NCBI GenBank assembly: GCA_033557675.1 | Contig: JAWQRM010000057.1 | Span: 1-33,681 of the forward strand | Reading direction: 5' to 3' | Length of the DNA stretch: 33,681 bases | DNA from: Coptodactyla brooksi | Lineage: Eukaryota > Arthropoda > Insecta > Coleoptera > Scarabaeidae | Part shown: positions 11,451 to 23,192 of the stretch, one piece after another | Layout: every line of letters starts with the position of its first letter | How positions within the stretch are numbered: position 1 is the stretch's first letter | The notes under the pieces: model-generated | The model's database searches: none | What the model was told of the DNA's origin: nothing | The model's input: the letters and a program-made list of their open reading frames with translations, nothing else | Program-made: the position numbers and the translations under genes

Positions 11451-14400
11451 TCAAGGCGACTTAGGTGTAGACAGCTGTTCGTTATCTCTCGGACCGGCGT
11501 GCTCCAACGCGTCCGTCGACTGGAAGAACCGGTCGGCGTCGCAAATCAAGTTCGTACTGTTGCAGCATTGGTTCGCGTGTTCCGGCCCGGACGGGCCGTT
11601 ATCCTCCATTAGGATAATGGTGTTGGACTCGGCGTTGCCCCCGCTGACCGGGTGGGTGATCATGCTGAAGTCCTCTTGGTCGAGGGTGAACAGAGGCGTG
11701 TTCCACCTGGCTATCGCGCTAGAACGCGGAGTACCTCTCGACGTTGTCACTCCTGGAGAATACATGCTGAGGTTGGTAGGACTGATAACGCCAGACATCC
11801 CGCTCATGGTCGGGTAGCCGAAGAGCTGGAACAAAAGTCGGGATTAGACCTCGCGTTGAATGACCAACGGTACGCACAACCAACATGTCCCGGCTGCCCG
11901 TGGAAATGATTAAAGGAATAATCCCTGCTCGGAGAGTACGGACTGCTCGTCGGCACCGTATTCCTCTGGGAAGGCGATTTCCTCCTCTCGTGGCTCCCGG
12001 GGCTCAACGGCGGGGACGAACTGATTTCCGGGACCTCGTCCGTAGGCGACGTCTCGCTCCCGGGCGGGGTTATGCTCGCCGGAGGAGAATTCGCGCCTCC
12101 CATCGTCACGTCGCCGGTCGAACGGATTATCGCGACCGGACGGGCCATCGGCGGCAACGGCGGGGGAGGCAGCATCGTCGAGGGGAAGTATTGGGGCTTC
12201 GGACTTCTCGAAAGATTCGTTTGCATCTGAAATGGAATTAAAAATACGTTCTACATTACATCATTACTGCCTACCAAACTCGTCGATGAGAGGACGCGTA
12301 ACCGAGAACCTAATCTCGCGACGTCGGTCACGGAAAGTTGAGTGGGGGGTTTCGGACGGCAGGAATCGCTCGGTTCTGCAATAATTCTAAATACTCGTCG
12401 GCATTTATTTATTATCATTTCATTCTCGTTTGATTCTCCATCACAGTTCCGCAAAATTCAATTGACGTTGTCGATGGTCGCGAAGTTTCAAGCGAGATTG
12501 GCGACACGTCGCACGACTTGTCTTGAAATAAGAATCAAATACCACATGATAATTTAAACCCTCTCGGCGTTTGTAAACGCAGACATTTCGAAGGTGTTGT
12601 ACGCCGTCAACGGTCAGGGTCTGCCCGCCTCGGTCCTTCGGTTTCTATTATGATTCGCTAATTGTCGATACAATATCCCTACGGGACGAGATGCAATTTC
12701 CCACGCGGTATACGAAAGAAGCTAAAGCGAAATCGTAATGTCAACGCGGGATTGAATTTTATTAAAACCGATTATCTCGCGTCGAACTCAATCGATCGCC
12801 TTTTAATCTAAATATTGATTCTGTCAAAACGAGACGTTCGCAGGACACCGGCCGTAGTATTTACGCAATTCGTTCGGTTTATTAATAGAATTTTTCTATT
12901 TTCGGCGCGGTGCTTCGAAAAAGTGTCAGCTTCGACGAAATATTAAAATTTACTATGCCTCTCGGCGGCGAGCGCCGCATTCGCCGAAAAGCGATTCTAA
13001 ATATAAACAAACTCACCTGTGCCGTTTGCGAAGTATTGTCCGTTTCTTGGCAAACGAACGACACGAAATCCGACAGCGAATCGTGACCGTTTTCTGGGTA
13101 TTTCACTTGGTTCTGGTGCTGGTGCTGGTGCGTCTCCGGACTGTGCTGGTAGAATAACGTGCTCGGGCTCGCGGACTGCGAGCTGGACGACACCAACGTC
13201 GTATTTTGAGGCATCGCTAAACGAAATTAACGGCGTCATAATTTGTACGTCCGATTTTAAAGAGTACGAACAAGTCGCTATTTCCGTTCCCAAATCTGCG
13301 TTGTTTACGAAAATTGCCTAACGAGTTCTAACGAGCCCCGGCTAAAGCGTTTTAGTTCGAGTCGCGACTAGTTAAAAGAATAGACGGCGGCGTACCAGAA
13401 GTAGACGCCGGTGCCGCATATTATTCTCTAAGAAAATTGCAACGTAAACAACGGAGTATTTCGAGTATGCCCCCGATGCGGACGCGAAGCTCGGGATATA
13501 AATTCCCCCTACCCCTTCCCGCCGCGACGAAATTTCCCCCAATGCGGGATACCCTAAAATCCGCCGGTCTGCAGTGCTCGTGAATTTTCTTTATTGATTT
13601 TCTAACGTAACCGTCTAGACAAATAAATACTTACAATAGGCCGCGGACACGACCATCGGGTCTACCGAACTGGCCCTATCGCCCACCACCGGACCCTGAT
13701 CCGCGTAGCTATTGCAATAGTACGCCGGATGCTCCACTTTAACGCTGTTTATCGCCGGCTGAGGATCCGTCAGCTCGTGAAGTATCGACGCTGAAACGAG
13801 CATATTATTTCTAATGTCGTCCCGGCCGAATAACTTACATTTCGAGAGCTTCCATAACTCCTTTGATGAAAACACTCCGGTCGCTAAAATTATATCGTTA
13901 CATATCACACCATTGTACGGGTTGTGCGTATATCCTGTAACTACCAACTTCATAAATAAAAAAACGCGAAATCTTATTGAATACGTACCCTTGTTTTTCC
14001 GTTCGTCCTCCTTCTTGTTATTGTTATTATAACACACCCCGCTTAGTATCTCTGGAAAAGAGCGAAATGAAAGGCGTCGAACAAAGTATCTTTCGACAGT
14101 TCTTTAAGTAAATACGCCATTAATCATCTCGTAACTCGAGTTGTTTACGAGAACGCGCGAAATTTGCAAATCATCGTCTGCGTAGCATCGCGACGAATCG
14201 CCCGGGTAGGATCTTTTATCGCCCGACGCTCGTAACAAGTCGGAACGAGTTCGATTATTTTTGAAACAAAGCTAGAACGTAACCGGTCGATACTTTATTA
14301 CATTCCGCTTTTAATTCGAGAATTTAACGTCTTCGCGTGCGCATTTAAAGGCCGTACGAAATATAAACGTTCGTTATATATAGTTTATATATAATTTTTA

Positions 14401-15589
14401 CCGCCAGAGCGTCGTAACGAGTTGCGACGAGTTCGGATACCCGGTGTCGTATTAATATTAACGTATTTACGAAACTATAAAGACAATTTTTCGTAACTCG
14501 TTAAAAATATTTACGTCCGTTCGTAATAACGTGTCGTAGCAAGTTAGCCGCGGTAACGCTCGGGGCGTGATGAACGGAAGCGTAACGTTAAGACGTCCAA
14601 TTTCGCTTCGGACAAAGTAACAATTTTTCGTGCGCATTTAGGAGATGCTAAAAATCTCATTAAATTTATAGGAACCGTAGCAAAATTGGACGTGTTCCAA
14701 CTAGCTAGGATCTCTTAATACTCGCGGGCTAGAACGGTTTTCAGAATCTCGGAGGTTCTAAAACGCGTAAACTCCGAACGAACGCTTACCGTGACTGTTG
14801 ATGAAATTCGCCAGATAAAGATCCAGTTCCCTAACAGAAACGTTGATATGGTAGGGATTCACGCACAGTCCCGGCTGGGAGCAGTCGGGATTCTTCTCCA
14901 ATCGTTCGCCGTCCGTGCTCTCCAAAGGTATGGCTTTGAAAAGGATGACCATCACGAGGTCCAGTCTCCAAACTTTGTCCGCCTGTCTAAGACAATCGAT
15001 CCGCCGCATTTTCCCTTTCTGATCCGGATTCGACAGCACGCAAACCGCGGGTCTCTTCCCGGTTATGCTGAGCACGAAATCCTCCCTGCACTCCTGCGTG
15101 ATGTCCTTACGTAACTTTCCTAACAATCTCGACGCCCACTTCTGCTTCACCTCTGCCTTTTCATTCTAAAATTCGCAGCGAAATTAAGCGATTACCACCC
15201 GCTTAACGAAAACGAGAGAAAAACCGCTCGGCGCGCGTTTCGCTAACCACGTTAGCATCATCTAATACGACCACCATCTACCATCTGTCAAATACAAAAA
15301 CTGCGGGTAGAATTTTCCGGGCCTCTTCGCTACAGTGGAGACGGGAGGGGTATTCCGAGGATGTTAATCTATTGGCAGGGTTGGCGAAACGCGCATCGAA
15401 CGGTTTTAATTTCTCGTTTTCGCCGAAGATTACCTGTAAAGCCTCCTTGCACTGCCGTTCCTCCTCTAGAGACATCCGTTTCTCATGTTTTTTGTAATAT
15501 TTTCGCTTGGCTGCTTGCAGGTTGAACCATGTGTAAGAAAAAGATTTTACAAAAGGCAGCAGGGCCTCAATGAAGGGATGGAATTCGTC
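11451..15589 (-). CDS. NFI: Nuclear Factor I (CTF/NF1) transcription factor, lacking first coding exon
   Basis: NFI is a nuclear DNA-binding factor that recognises TTGGC(N5)GCCAA sites as a dimer. Seven exons join in phase: 15589-15434, 15165-14790, 13934-13839, 13790-13635, 13216-13017, 12226-11885 and 11825-11451, together 566 residues plus stop. The first two carry the MH1-like DNA-binding domain: DEFHPFIEALLPFVKSFSYT, KQKWASRLLGKLRKD, the Cys-rich CREDFVLSITGK region, NPDQKGKMRRIDCLRQADKV and the Smad-like LCVNPYHI motif. The later exons hold the usual variable transactivation region: GVFSSKELWKLSK, an HQHQHQ run, DSLSDFVSFVCQE and the family hallmark MLPPPPLPPMARPV. In vertebrate NFI the split before DEFHPF follows a very short first exon. 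The equivalent exon was not found here, so the listed start is an exon boundary. The weakest junction is the last intron (59 nt, donor CAT/GTTGGT). Confidence 0.93.
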
Positions 15590-16490
15590 CTGCAATTTAA
15601 ACGGTCAGAGATTCGTTAGAAAAGCCGCTCGAAGTTCCGGTCCGTACACAGGGAGTAGAACAAAAATAATTAGATTAAGCCAGAAAACAAAACACACTGA
15701 TCAGCTTGTACACAGTTATGTACATAGAAAATAGAAGGATTATGCAAACGTGGACACATCGAGAACTAAATTTTAAATTTTATATAGAATTAAGCTTAAA
15801 GTTAAATTCGCGTTGAGTCGTTAAGGATTTAAATCGATCGCTCTAATAAGTCTTAATCCCATATAAAATCTCACATCAAGAATTTAATATCCAAATCTTT
15901 ATAATATTCCGTAAGAGAAGATATCCAAGTAATACACTACCAAGAGCGAAGAATATTTGTAATACATAGTTACTACCCTCGTTCGCATGTACGATAAGAA
16001 TGGCTCGATATTAATACCTTAATTTTATGTTGCGTGCATAAACAAACTTGCCGCGTATAAAAAAAATCAACTCGAAATTGCGAGAGCCGCTTTTAAAATC
16101 GTCTAATTTTTGGCAGCGGTTTGAGAGAATCACTTAAATAAAAAGCAATTCGTAAACAGACTAACCTAAGTTTTAAAAAGTAAATATAAACAAACTCGCA
16201 AAAACCAAGTGTACGCACATGTGTTTTATCATTTTTTTTTCGTAATCTTATAAAGGAAGTTTTTTTCGTGCAATGGACGGCAATTATCTTTGGATGATAT
16301 CTTCGAAATTATCGTCGATTTGTCATATTTTATAATAACATTAATTATAATCGTCCTCGCTTCTGGAAATAGATAATGCAATAAAATTACTGTTTATTTA
16401 TCGAGTTTGCCCAAAATTTCGGATATTGTTGTCGCTTAAAGTATAACAGTAACGAGAAACATTTAGCCCGATGGTGCTCTAGAATTTCAA
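15590..16490. other. Upstream/intronic DNA of NFI, no exon seen
   Basis: This AT-rich stretch directly upstream of the DEFHPF exon is presumably intron 1 of NFI. I searched the minus strand for a short ATG exon ending in a phase-0 donor and found none I trust. Confidence 0.5.
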
Positions 16491-16508
16491 TTTCCGTGCA
16501 AATCAAGA

Positions 16509-16866
16509 ATGCCAAAGGAGACGGCAGCGTTATTTAAGAGACTACCAAAGTCACGTAAAATTTTGCATGCATATAACAACTGCACGCCACAAACAACACC
16601 TGAATGGAAATGCATCACAAACGTTGCATTCAAATGTATTTCCTGAGGTAGTTCACTGGGGTTCAAGCCACTTTGATATATTTGCAAGGCAAGACACTGC
16701 GGTGTATGGATTTTTTCTCGCAATGGGAATGCGGATGTTTTGTTTAAAAAAAAGTGGGAGAAATCAAAGCGTGAACCGCAAAGATAGGGGTCGAAGTGTT
16801 CATTCAATTCTTACAAATTTTCTCGATTCGAAAGCTCCAGTCGGTATTCTGTACGAAAATAAATAG
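16509..16866 (+). other. Coding-like fragment in two frames, unidentified
   Basis: A plus-strand frame starting MPKETAALFKRLPKSRK runs for 45 codons to a stop at 16644. An overlapping frame then continues as HWGSSHFDIFARQDTAVY and on to a stop at 16864. The composition is more protein-like and less CpG-rich than its surroundings, as in a frameshifted transposon or gene relic. The antisense strand is also open, so even the direction is unsure. I do not recognise a family. Confidence 0.25.
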
Positions 16867-16889
16867 TATTTTCAAAAATATCTCTACCA

Positions 16890-18465
16890 GGTTTTCACGA
16901 GAAAATGAAATAATAATCATAATTAGAAAGTCTAATTAGATGGTGCGAAACACGCGCGCGACGTTCTCTTATCCCTACCATACAGATACTTGAAATAAAT
17001 AATTGATTCGATTGATTTTAATGCAGACTAAGCTTAGGACATTGTTGAAAAAACCTGGTGTAAGTTCAAAATTGCTAGTTCAAGACTAGATGTAGTAAAA
17101 ACATTGAGACCTGGATAATATGGTACAAAATAGCTAGTTTACCTGTAGAGTTAATAATTTTTGTAAAAAATGTTGATAATCTAATTAGATGGTGTAAAAC
17201 ACGCACACGATCCCCTTAAACTAACTGACATATTTATTAAATATTAATAAATTAATTTTGATAGAGGGTAAAGTTGGAATATCGCACAAAAAGGCCGGTA
17301 TAAATGTAAAATCGCTAGTCCAAAAAGTGCAAAAATAAGGAAATGGATTAAATATTAAGAAATTAAATTGTATTTAATACAGGATGTTAATGGAAGAAAA
17401 TTATTTAAGTGCTAAAAAATTATTTATCCTGTCTTTCTTATCCTGTCCATAAGAATTTGACCGGGTTTTTGCGGGAAAATTAAACAATAATACGCAAAAC
17501 TAGAAATAATGTGCAAAATTGGAAATTCTTTTTTAGCGATATTTTCAAAAAAGATTGTAAAAATGTGATATAGTTATAATATAATAATAACTAATTATTA
17601 TATTATATTAAATTGTATTTGATACAGGATGATAATGGAAAAAAATTATTTAAGTACTAAAAAATATACAATTAGTCATTATTATTTAACGCGCACACGA
17701 TCCTCTTTTATCCTGTCCATAAGGATTTGACGAGGTTTTTGCGGGAAAATTAAACAATAATGCGCGAAATTAGAAATAACGTGCAGAATTAGAAATTCTT
17801 TCTTAGAAATATTTTTAAAAAATATGTAAGTATATGAATACAGTTATAATGAACGGCAAAATATGTTGTATATGGTGAAATAGTAAAATTTTTGTGAAAA
17901 TGTTTGTGAAAAGAGTGAAACACGCACATGACCCTCTCTTATCCTATGCACAAGGATTTGACGAGATTTTTGCGGGAAAACGAAATAATAATGTGCAAAG
18001 CTAGAAATAATGTTCAAAATTAGAATTATTTCTTAGAAATATTAAGAAAAAACAAATTAAATTGTATTTAGTACAAGATGTTAATGGTGAAAATTATTTA
18101 AGTACTAAAAAAATATTTAATTATTTATTATTATTTAACGCGCACACGTCCCTCTCTTATCCTGTCCATAAGGATTTGACGAGGTTTTTGCGGGAAAATG
18201 AAATAATAATGCGCAAAATTAGAAATGACGTGCGAAATTAGAAATTCTTTCTTAGAATTATTTATAAAAAATGTCGTATACGGTGAAATTAAATTACATT
18301 TAATACAGGATGTTAACAGAAAAAAATATTTAAGTGCGAAATAGCAAAACTTTCGCGAAAACGTTTGATAGTCTTATCGCACGGTGCGACACACGCACAC
18401 GACCTTCTCTTATCCTGTCCACGAGGGTTTGACGAGGTTTTTGCGGGAAAATGAAATAATAATCG
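16890..18465. repeat. Satellite-like tandem array, period about 220-270 bp
   Basis: A block reading TCCATAAGGATTTGACGAGG followed by TTTTTGCGGGAAAAT recurs. GCGGGAAAA lies at 17471, 17741, 17972, 18190 and 18443, so spacings are 270, 231, 218 and 253. Each is followed by AAATAATAATGCGCAAAATT-like sequence and preceded by an ACGCGCACACGA block. More diverged units lie at about 16896-17330. Several units also share TTGTATTTAATACAGGATG. Unit lengths vary through indels. The array is AT-rich and non-coding, in the upstream or intron-1 region of NFI. Confidence 0.88.
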
Positions 18466-18470
18466 CGCGT

Positions 18471-20457
18471 CGAGCAGGTCGTCTCGCAAAATACGGTAAA
18501 GTCGATTAAATATCGGGGAATTAGATCGATTTTAAGGTAGAAATGAAGTAAATTTCGGCAGTCACGGTCGATTTTCGAATTCGAATTGCGTTTCGGACAA
18601 AACAAAGTACCGTAAACGGTAGATTGGAATAAATAGAATACGGAATTTATAGGGCGCGAGCGGATGGCGTCGCTAGTAGAGGACAAAAAGGATAAAAGCG
18701 TCGCTTTTAGCGTCCGGGTCCGCATAATCTGACAGCGAGCGACGTCGACGTCGTTTTAGCCGACGCGCGGCTAGATTTTCGTCTTTAAATTCTTACTTAT
18801 TTATACACGCGTATTTTTAGCCGCTAGCAAAAGGATCGTTCGCTCCTAGCAGTATAGTAGCACAGTAACAGTACAGCAAAACAGAAAAGAGAGAAAACAG
18901 CAATAACACAACAAAAGAGGTATTATAATAATCGAAAAGAAAGTAAGGTACGACGGTGCAACAACGCAATAACAACGTACAAGAACAACCAACACCAAAT
19001 TCAACATCAAAGGTCGGCTGGGGTGGAGGCGGCCTCGGGCCGCTTCTACCCTCGCCACCGAACAGAAACACTCATGTTAATCAGGTTAATTACATATCAC
19101 GGCGCGAGGGAATCTAGGAAGGGTGTAGCATCGTTTAGGCACCTGTCCTGTGGACGGGGTTTGAAGATATGACGATACATCGGGCTCCACCATGCAGCTG
19201 CGAAGGGTATCGGGGATGAACATTCCTTAGGGTCACCGTTTGGCGACTAAGAACCTATCTTGTCCCATTACCCAAACGGAGGTTACCTACAATTGATTTT
19301 TAACACACTGCGCACTGCAGTCTTATCAATATCTCTGCCTTTTTTCTACATCACACGCGGAAAACCACCCCCTTTCCCCCTTTCTCCCTTTCTCCCTCTT
19401 TCCCCGATTACACCCCACTATATCTATCTACGAAATCAATCTCACAGAGCTCTTCTCTCCTTCGGGAAGGTTACCGTCGGACGCGCCTGCTTCCGCTCCT
19501 TCTTCGCCTCCTTCTTCCCCTACGGTTATCGAACGAACGGCCGACGCCGGTCGAAACGTCGCTACTTTTCGAAATATTATTATTCGATTTCGTCACCACA
19601 AGCGAGTGCGAGCACAACGGCGAACTGGCCGCACCATCTTAGCTCTTCGAGCGAGTCGTTTTGAAAACCCACTGAAAACTGCGGCCTGGCGGACGGTTCT
19701 GGCAGCGACGCTCTGCGTCGACGCGGCCGGCACACGGCCGACGACGCCTAAACGGCAGTCGACCGACGGCGTACGCCCGCGAAGGCCCGTCCTCGGCGCG
19801 AATTTACGCGCTTCCCGTCGCCCTATTTGAATACCCCCGGTCCGAACGACCGACCGAACCTTCCCTCGCCGCCCTCCGTAGGCCTCCGTCCCCGAACTCT
19901 CTTATTATAAATAATAAAATGCAAAACGGTTTCCGTATCGTGAAATTTATTAAACGCCGGGATATCGCACCGTAAAAAATGTCGAAAACGATCGGACGCG
20001 TAGAACGTTTTTTGAACGATTGCCAAAGTGCGCCGTCCTAATCTGTCGTTTAAAGATCGGTTTTATTATCGAACGGCGCTGTCCGGGTACGTATTTTTAA
20101 CCGTTCGAAAAGTTAGGTTACGCGTAACCGATCCGTCGAGTCTCGCCGGTCCCGCGAGAGATGGCGCCGTAATCTCGCGAGCGTCGGCGTCGCGGGGATT
20201 TTGCGAAAACGGAACGCGACGTCCGCGGTTTCGACGGACGAGTCGCTTTAGAGTCCGTATCGCGGGTTTATTTATAATTTCCCGTCGCCGCGACCAGGTG
20301 TCGTCTATAATTGGATTACAAACTGCGGGCTTCGGTCGCTACCGACGCGTACGTATTCGGCTCGCTAATTAAAACGAAATAAAAACAAATCTCGAGCGAC
20401 GCGCGCACTTTATTTCCTCGGTAAACGTTAAATTACGACGAGTCGCGCCTTAGGACG
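18471..20457. other. Non-coding stretch between pHCl and NFI
   Basis: No gene is recognised. The stretch includes a purine-rich segment at 18850-18960, a pyrimidine-rich segment at 19370-19420 and CpG-rich DNA from about 19450. The 3' untranslated region of the channel gene should occupy the first bases below 20458. A promoter and first exon of NFI may lie here, but I cannot demonstrate them. Confidence 0.5.
20409..20414 (-). terminator. Polyadenylation signal of the pHCl gene
   Basis: AATAAA on the minus strand (TTTATT on plus), about 44 nt downstream of the channel stop codon at 20458-20460. It implies a short 3' untranslated region. Confidence 0.5.
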
Positions 20458-22335
20458 TCAGAGGAACGTCGTCCAGTAGACGACGTTCAAAATTATGAAC
20501 GAGAACGGGAAAAAAAAGCGCGAGAACTGGTCTATGCACAACGCTACGCGCCTCCCGTTGCAAAAAGTGACGTACTGGGCCTGACTGACCATGCTGCACC
20601 TCGTGCGTTCGATATCGGACTGAAAGAAAAGGCAAATCGTATAGCGGACCTTACGTGCCGGTCGATAAAGGCCGTACCTTAAACTCGTTAACGTCTTCGT
20701 CCGAATAACCCTTCATCGCTTTCGTAGCTACGGGACCCATGTAATTGTTTACGATCGCGAATTCCATTAACGATAAGAATACGAAAACCGAACAGCTCGA
20801 CATCCAGACGTCTATGGCCTTTACGTAAGACACCGGAGGTAACAATTGCTGAGATTGCGTGTTCTGAGTCGCCAAAGTCAGTAGAGACGTGACGCCCAGC
20901 GTCACCCTCGCCGGAATCGCTTCCGGCTTGATCCAAAACGATATCCAAGACATGACGACGATCAAAGCCGACGGTATGTAAGTGTGGAATAGGTGGTAGC
21001 CGAGCCTCCTGCGCAACGTGAAAACGATAGACAGGCACGTGAAATTTCCCGTCGAATACTGGATCGTGCAGTCGCTCGTGTGGTTATTGGCGATGTCCAA
21101 TTGGGGCAATTCGATCTCGTCGTTCACGACCAGCGGATCCGTCAGATTCCAAATGAACACCAGATCGTGCACCGTGTGGGACACTGCGGAATAAAATTGA
21201 AAGATCGAATTCGCGACGTCGCCGTCGCGAACTTACGGCTCTCTATCATCATCGAGCACACTTGCGTATCGTGCGGATACGATTCGAAGTGCATAGCGCA
21301 CGAAAGCACCAATGTCAACCTTAAAAATAACATCGCTTTTATTCGGTTATTGAAAAAAAGAAATTTCTTCAAATAAAGCGCTAAAGCGCTCGCTTCGAGC
21401 GATAATCTATCTTAAGTCCTTTTGTCTCTCGAGCGGTCGCTTCGATCGATAATAGCGTCTTAATTTACTGAAAAATTTACCGTTAGGTAGGCAACCCGTC
21501 TTGCCAAATCATTTTGACGACGCAGGACGAGAACGAACGGGTACGTCGAGATTACTAGTAAGATTAGACTGTATACTGTTTTGGTTAAGCCGTGGCGATC
21601 GCTTAACTTTCGCCACGAGCGCGGCGGGGTTAAAAGAAAGTCGAGTTCCGGACCGCACTCCCCCGCTACTTTTCCGCGGCGAACGAGTGGCGGGAGGAGT
21701 GAAGCGGAACCGCTTCGCGTAATTACTTTGACATGTAAAGTAAGGTTTTGTCGTGGTATAACCACAAATAGTGGTTCGGAATCGTCATTTCGTGGAAAGT
21801 GACGCTTTTCGCATTTTTAAAAAAGCAATCGGGCCTCCAAATGTTGTGGAGCCAGTCGACGTCCAGAATCCTGTACTCCTCGCTCATGTTCTCCGGTAAT
21901 CGCAGTCTGGGGTCCCTCCAACTTTGTGCGAGAAAAATATCCGTAACGTACGTCTAAAATGTCGGGCGGATTATTGGAGTAAAAAAAAACTTTCAAATGA
22001 TTCACACTTGCCATTGATTCTTCGTTTATGGAATCCAAGGACAGTACCGTGACGTGAAAGTACACGACTGTGGGTTGGCCTTGGAATTTGGGGGCTCGGT
22101 TCTTGTCGTACATTTTCGGCTTTAGCGGCAAGATGTCCCGCAAGGACAGGCTGACCTCTTCCTTCAAAAAGGATCTCTCCCTCAAAGTTAAATTGCCACC
22201 GCAATGCGGGCTGTTCTTTACTTACGCGGATTTTCGCTAAAATAAAAGCAAAAACACTTACTGATGGTTGTGGTTGTGATGGGGCGCTTTGCAATCGGCC
22301 GTCGTCAATAAGGCGATCAAAATAAACGCAAACAT
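20458..22335 (-). CDS. pHCl-1: pH-sensitive chloride channel, Cys-loop receptor (pHCl-type)
   Basis: A pentameric anion channel subunit of the plasma membrane. Six exons join in phase to 416 residues: 22335-22262, 22210-22012, 21953-21727, 21319-21237, 21183-20678 and 20619-20458. Residues 1-17 look like a signal peptide, followed by a His-rich stretch. The extracellular ligand-binding domain has the conserved WRPDCFF block and the Cys-loop C174-C188 (SYPHD inside). A second Cys pair (C233, C244) is typical of GluCl/glycine/pHCl-type subunits. TM1 is about 257-277. TM2 starts with the anion-selective PAR motif (285-287) and ARVTLGVTSLLTLATQ. TM3 is about 316-339 and TM4 about 397-414. The sequence ends YWTTFL with only a short TM3-TM4 loop. 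The strong match around MKGYSDED and SYVKAIDVWMSSCSVF fits insect pHCl rather than GABA or glutamate channels. The first junction (51-nt intron) is the least certain. The second intron is GC-AG. Confidence 0.93.
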
Positions 22336-23170
22336 TATGAGCTCGTTTTTATTTTAGTTATAAATGACTCGAACGTCACCTATTTAACACTGCTAGACTA
22401 CCGCTATAGACTAGCTTGTTTTTTCTGCACTTTACATATAATTTAATTACTACGTAATAGGCTTAGTATAATAGAGATACAATCTCTGTAAATGATAAGG
22501 TAAAAAATGTCATTTTCGCATTTTCCCAAGTTATACGTTACGAAATCGCTCAATTTGAGAATGAAATAACATTACTATTTAATAAATAAGCGCACGCACT
22601 TCGTTACTATCTAATTAAATACGATCTACATCTAGATATGTGGAGATCGCACTTCAAAATCAATTATTGTACGCACCTCCCTAAATTATAATATCATACG
22701 AAACTACGCGATTGTCTTTAAATCTATTAATAAATAAGTGCTTCTCAAACTTTACGATTTTTTTTCCGCAACGTTTCAAATAAATTTCACACCCGACAAA
22801 CGCGTTATATAATATTACAAATCTTAAAAACGCACTCTGATACATTTACGTGCCGTTTTCAAGTTTGAGAGGGTAAATTCGCGTAAATCCATTCTATCCC
22901 CTCCCCACACCCCTTAAACGATTGAATCTCGACAATAAATATTAACTGTTACATATGCGCAATACGTATTTCTATTTAAATACAGCTTCCATTATAGAAA
23001 GCATATGTAGGATCGAGCAAAAACGTGCTTTGCTTTTGTGATATATTCACTTTCTCGTATAATACACAATATATCTATATCTTCATATTTTCCCTATTTT
23101 TAAACATATTTACAAATTCCCTAGACAGCTATTATTATATTTACACGTTTGCTTTGTTTCGGTATAAAGG

Positions 23171-23192
23171 TATATATATATATATATATATA
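23171..23192. repeat. TA dinucleotide microsatellite
   Basis: Eleven consecutive TA units, followed by the related AT-rich TAATATAC. Confidence 0.95.

Noticed and set aside
11652..12241. Plus-strand open frames of up to 126 codons opposite the NFI exons
   Set aside because: They arise from the GC-rich, proline/serine-rich coding sequence on the other strand and show Arg-rich translations typical of antisense frames.
19000..19270. Possible retroelement end, with mixed GC-rich text and adjoining purine/pyrimidine runs
   Set aside because: No coding motif, inverted repeat or poly-A tail could be identified to support a mobile element.
20688..21038. Open frames overlapping the channel exons in other frames and on the plus strand (including 20993-21376)
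   Set aside because: They are shadows of the conserved pHCl exons. They have no family match, and the true frame explains the sequence fully.
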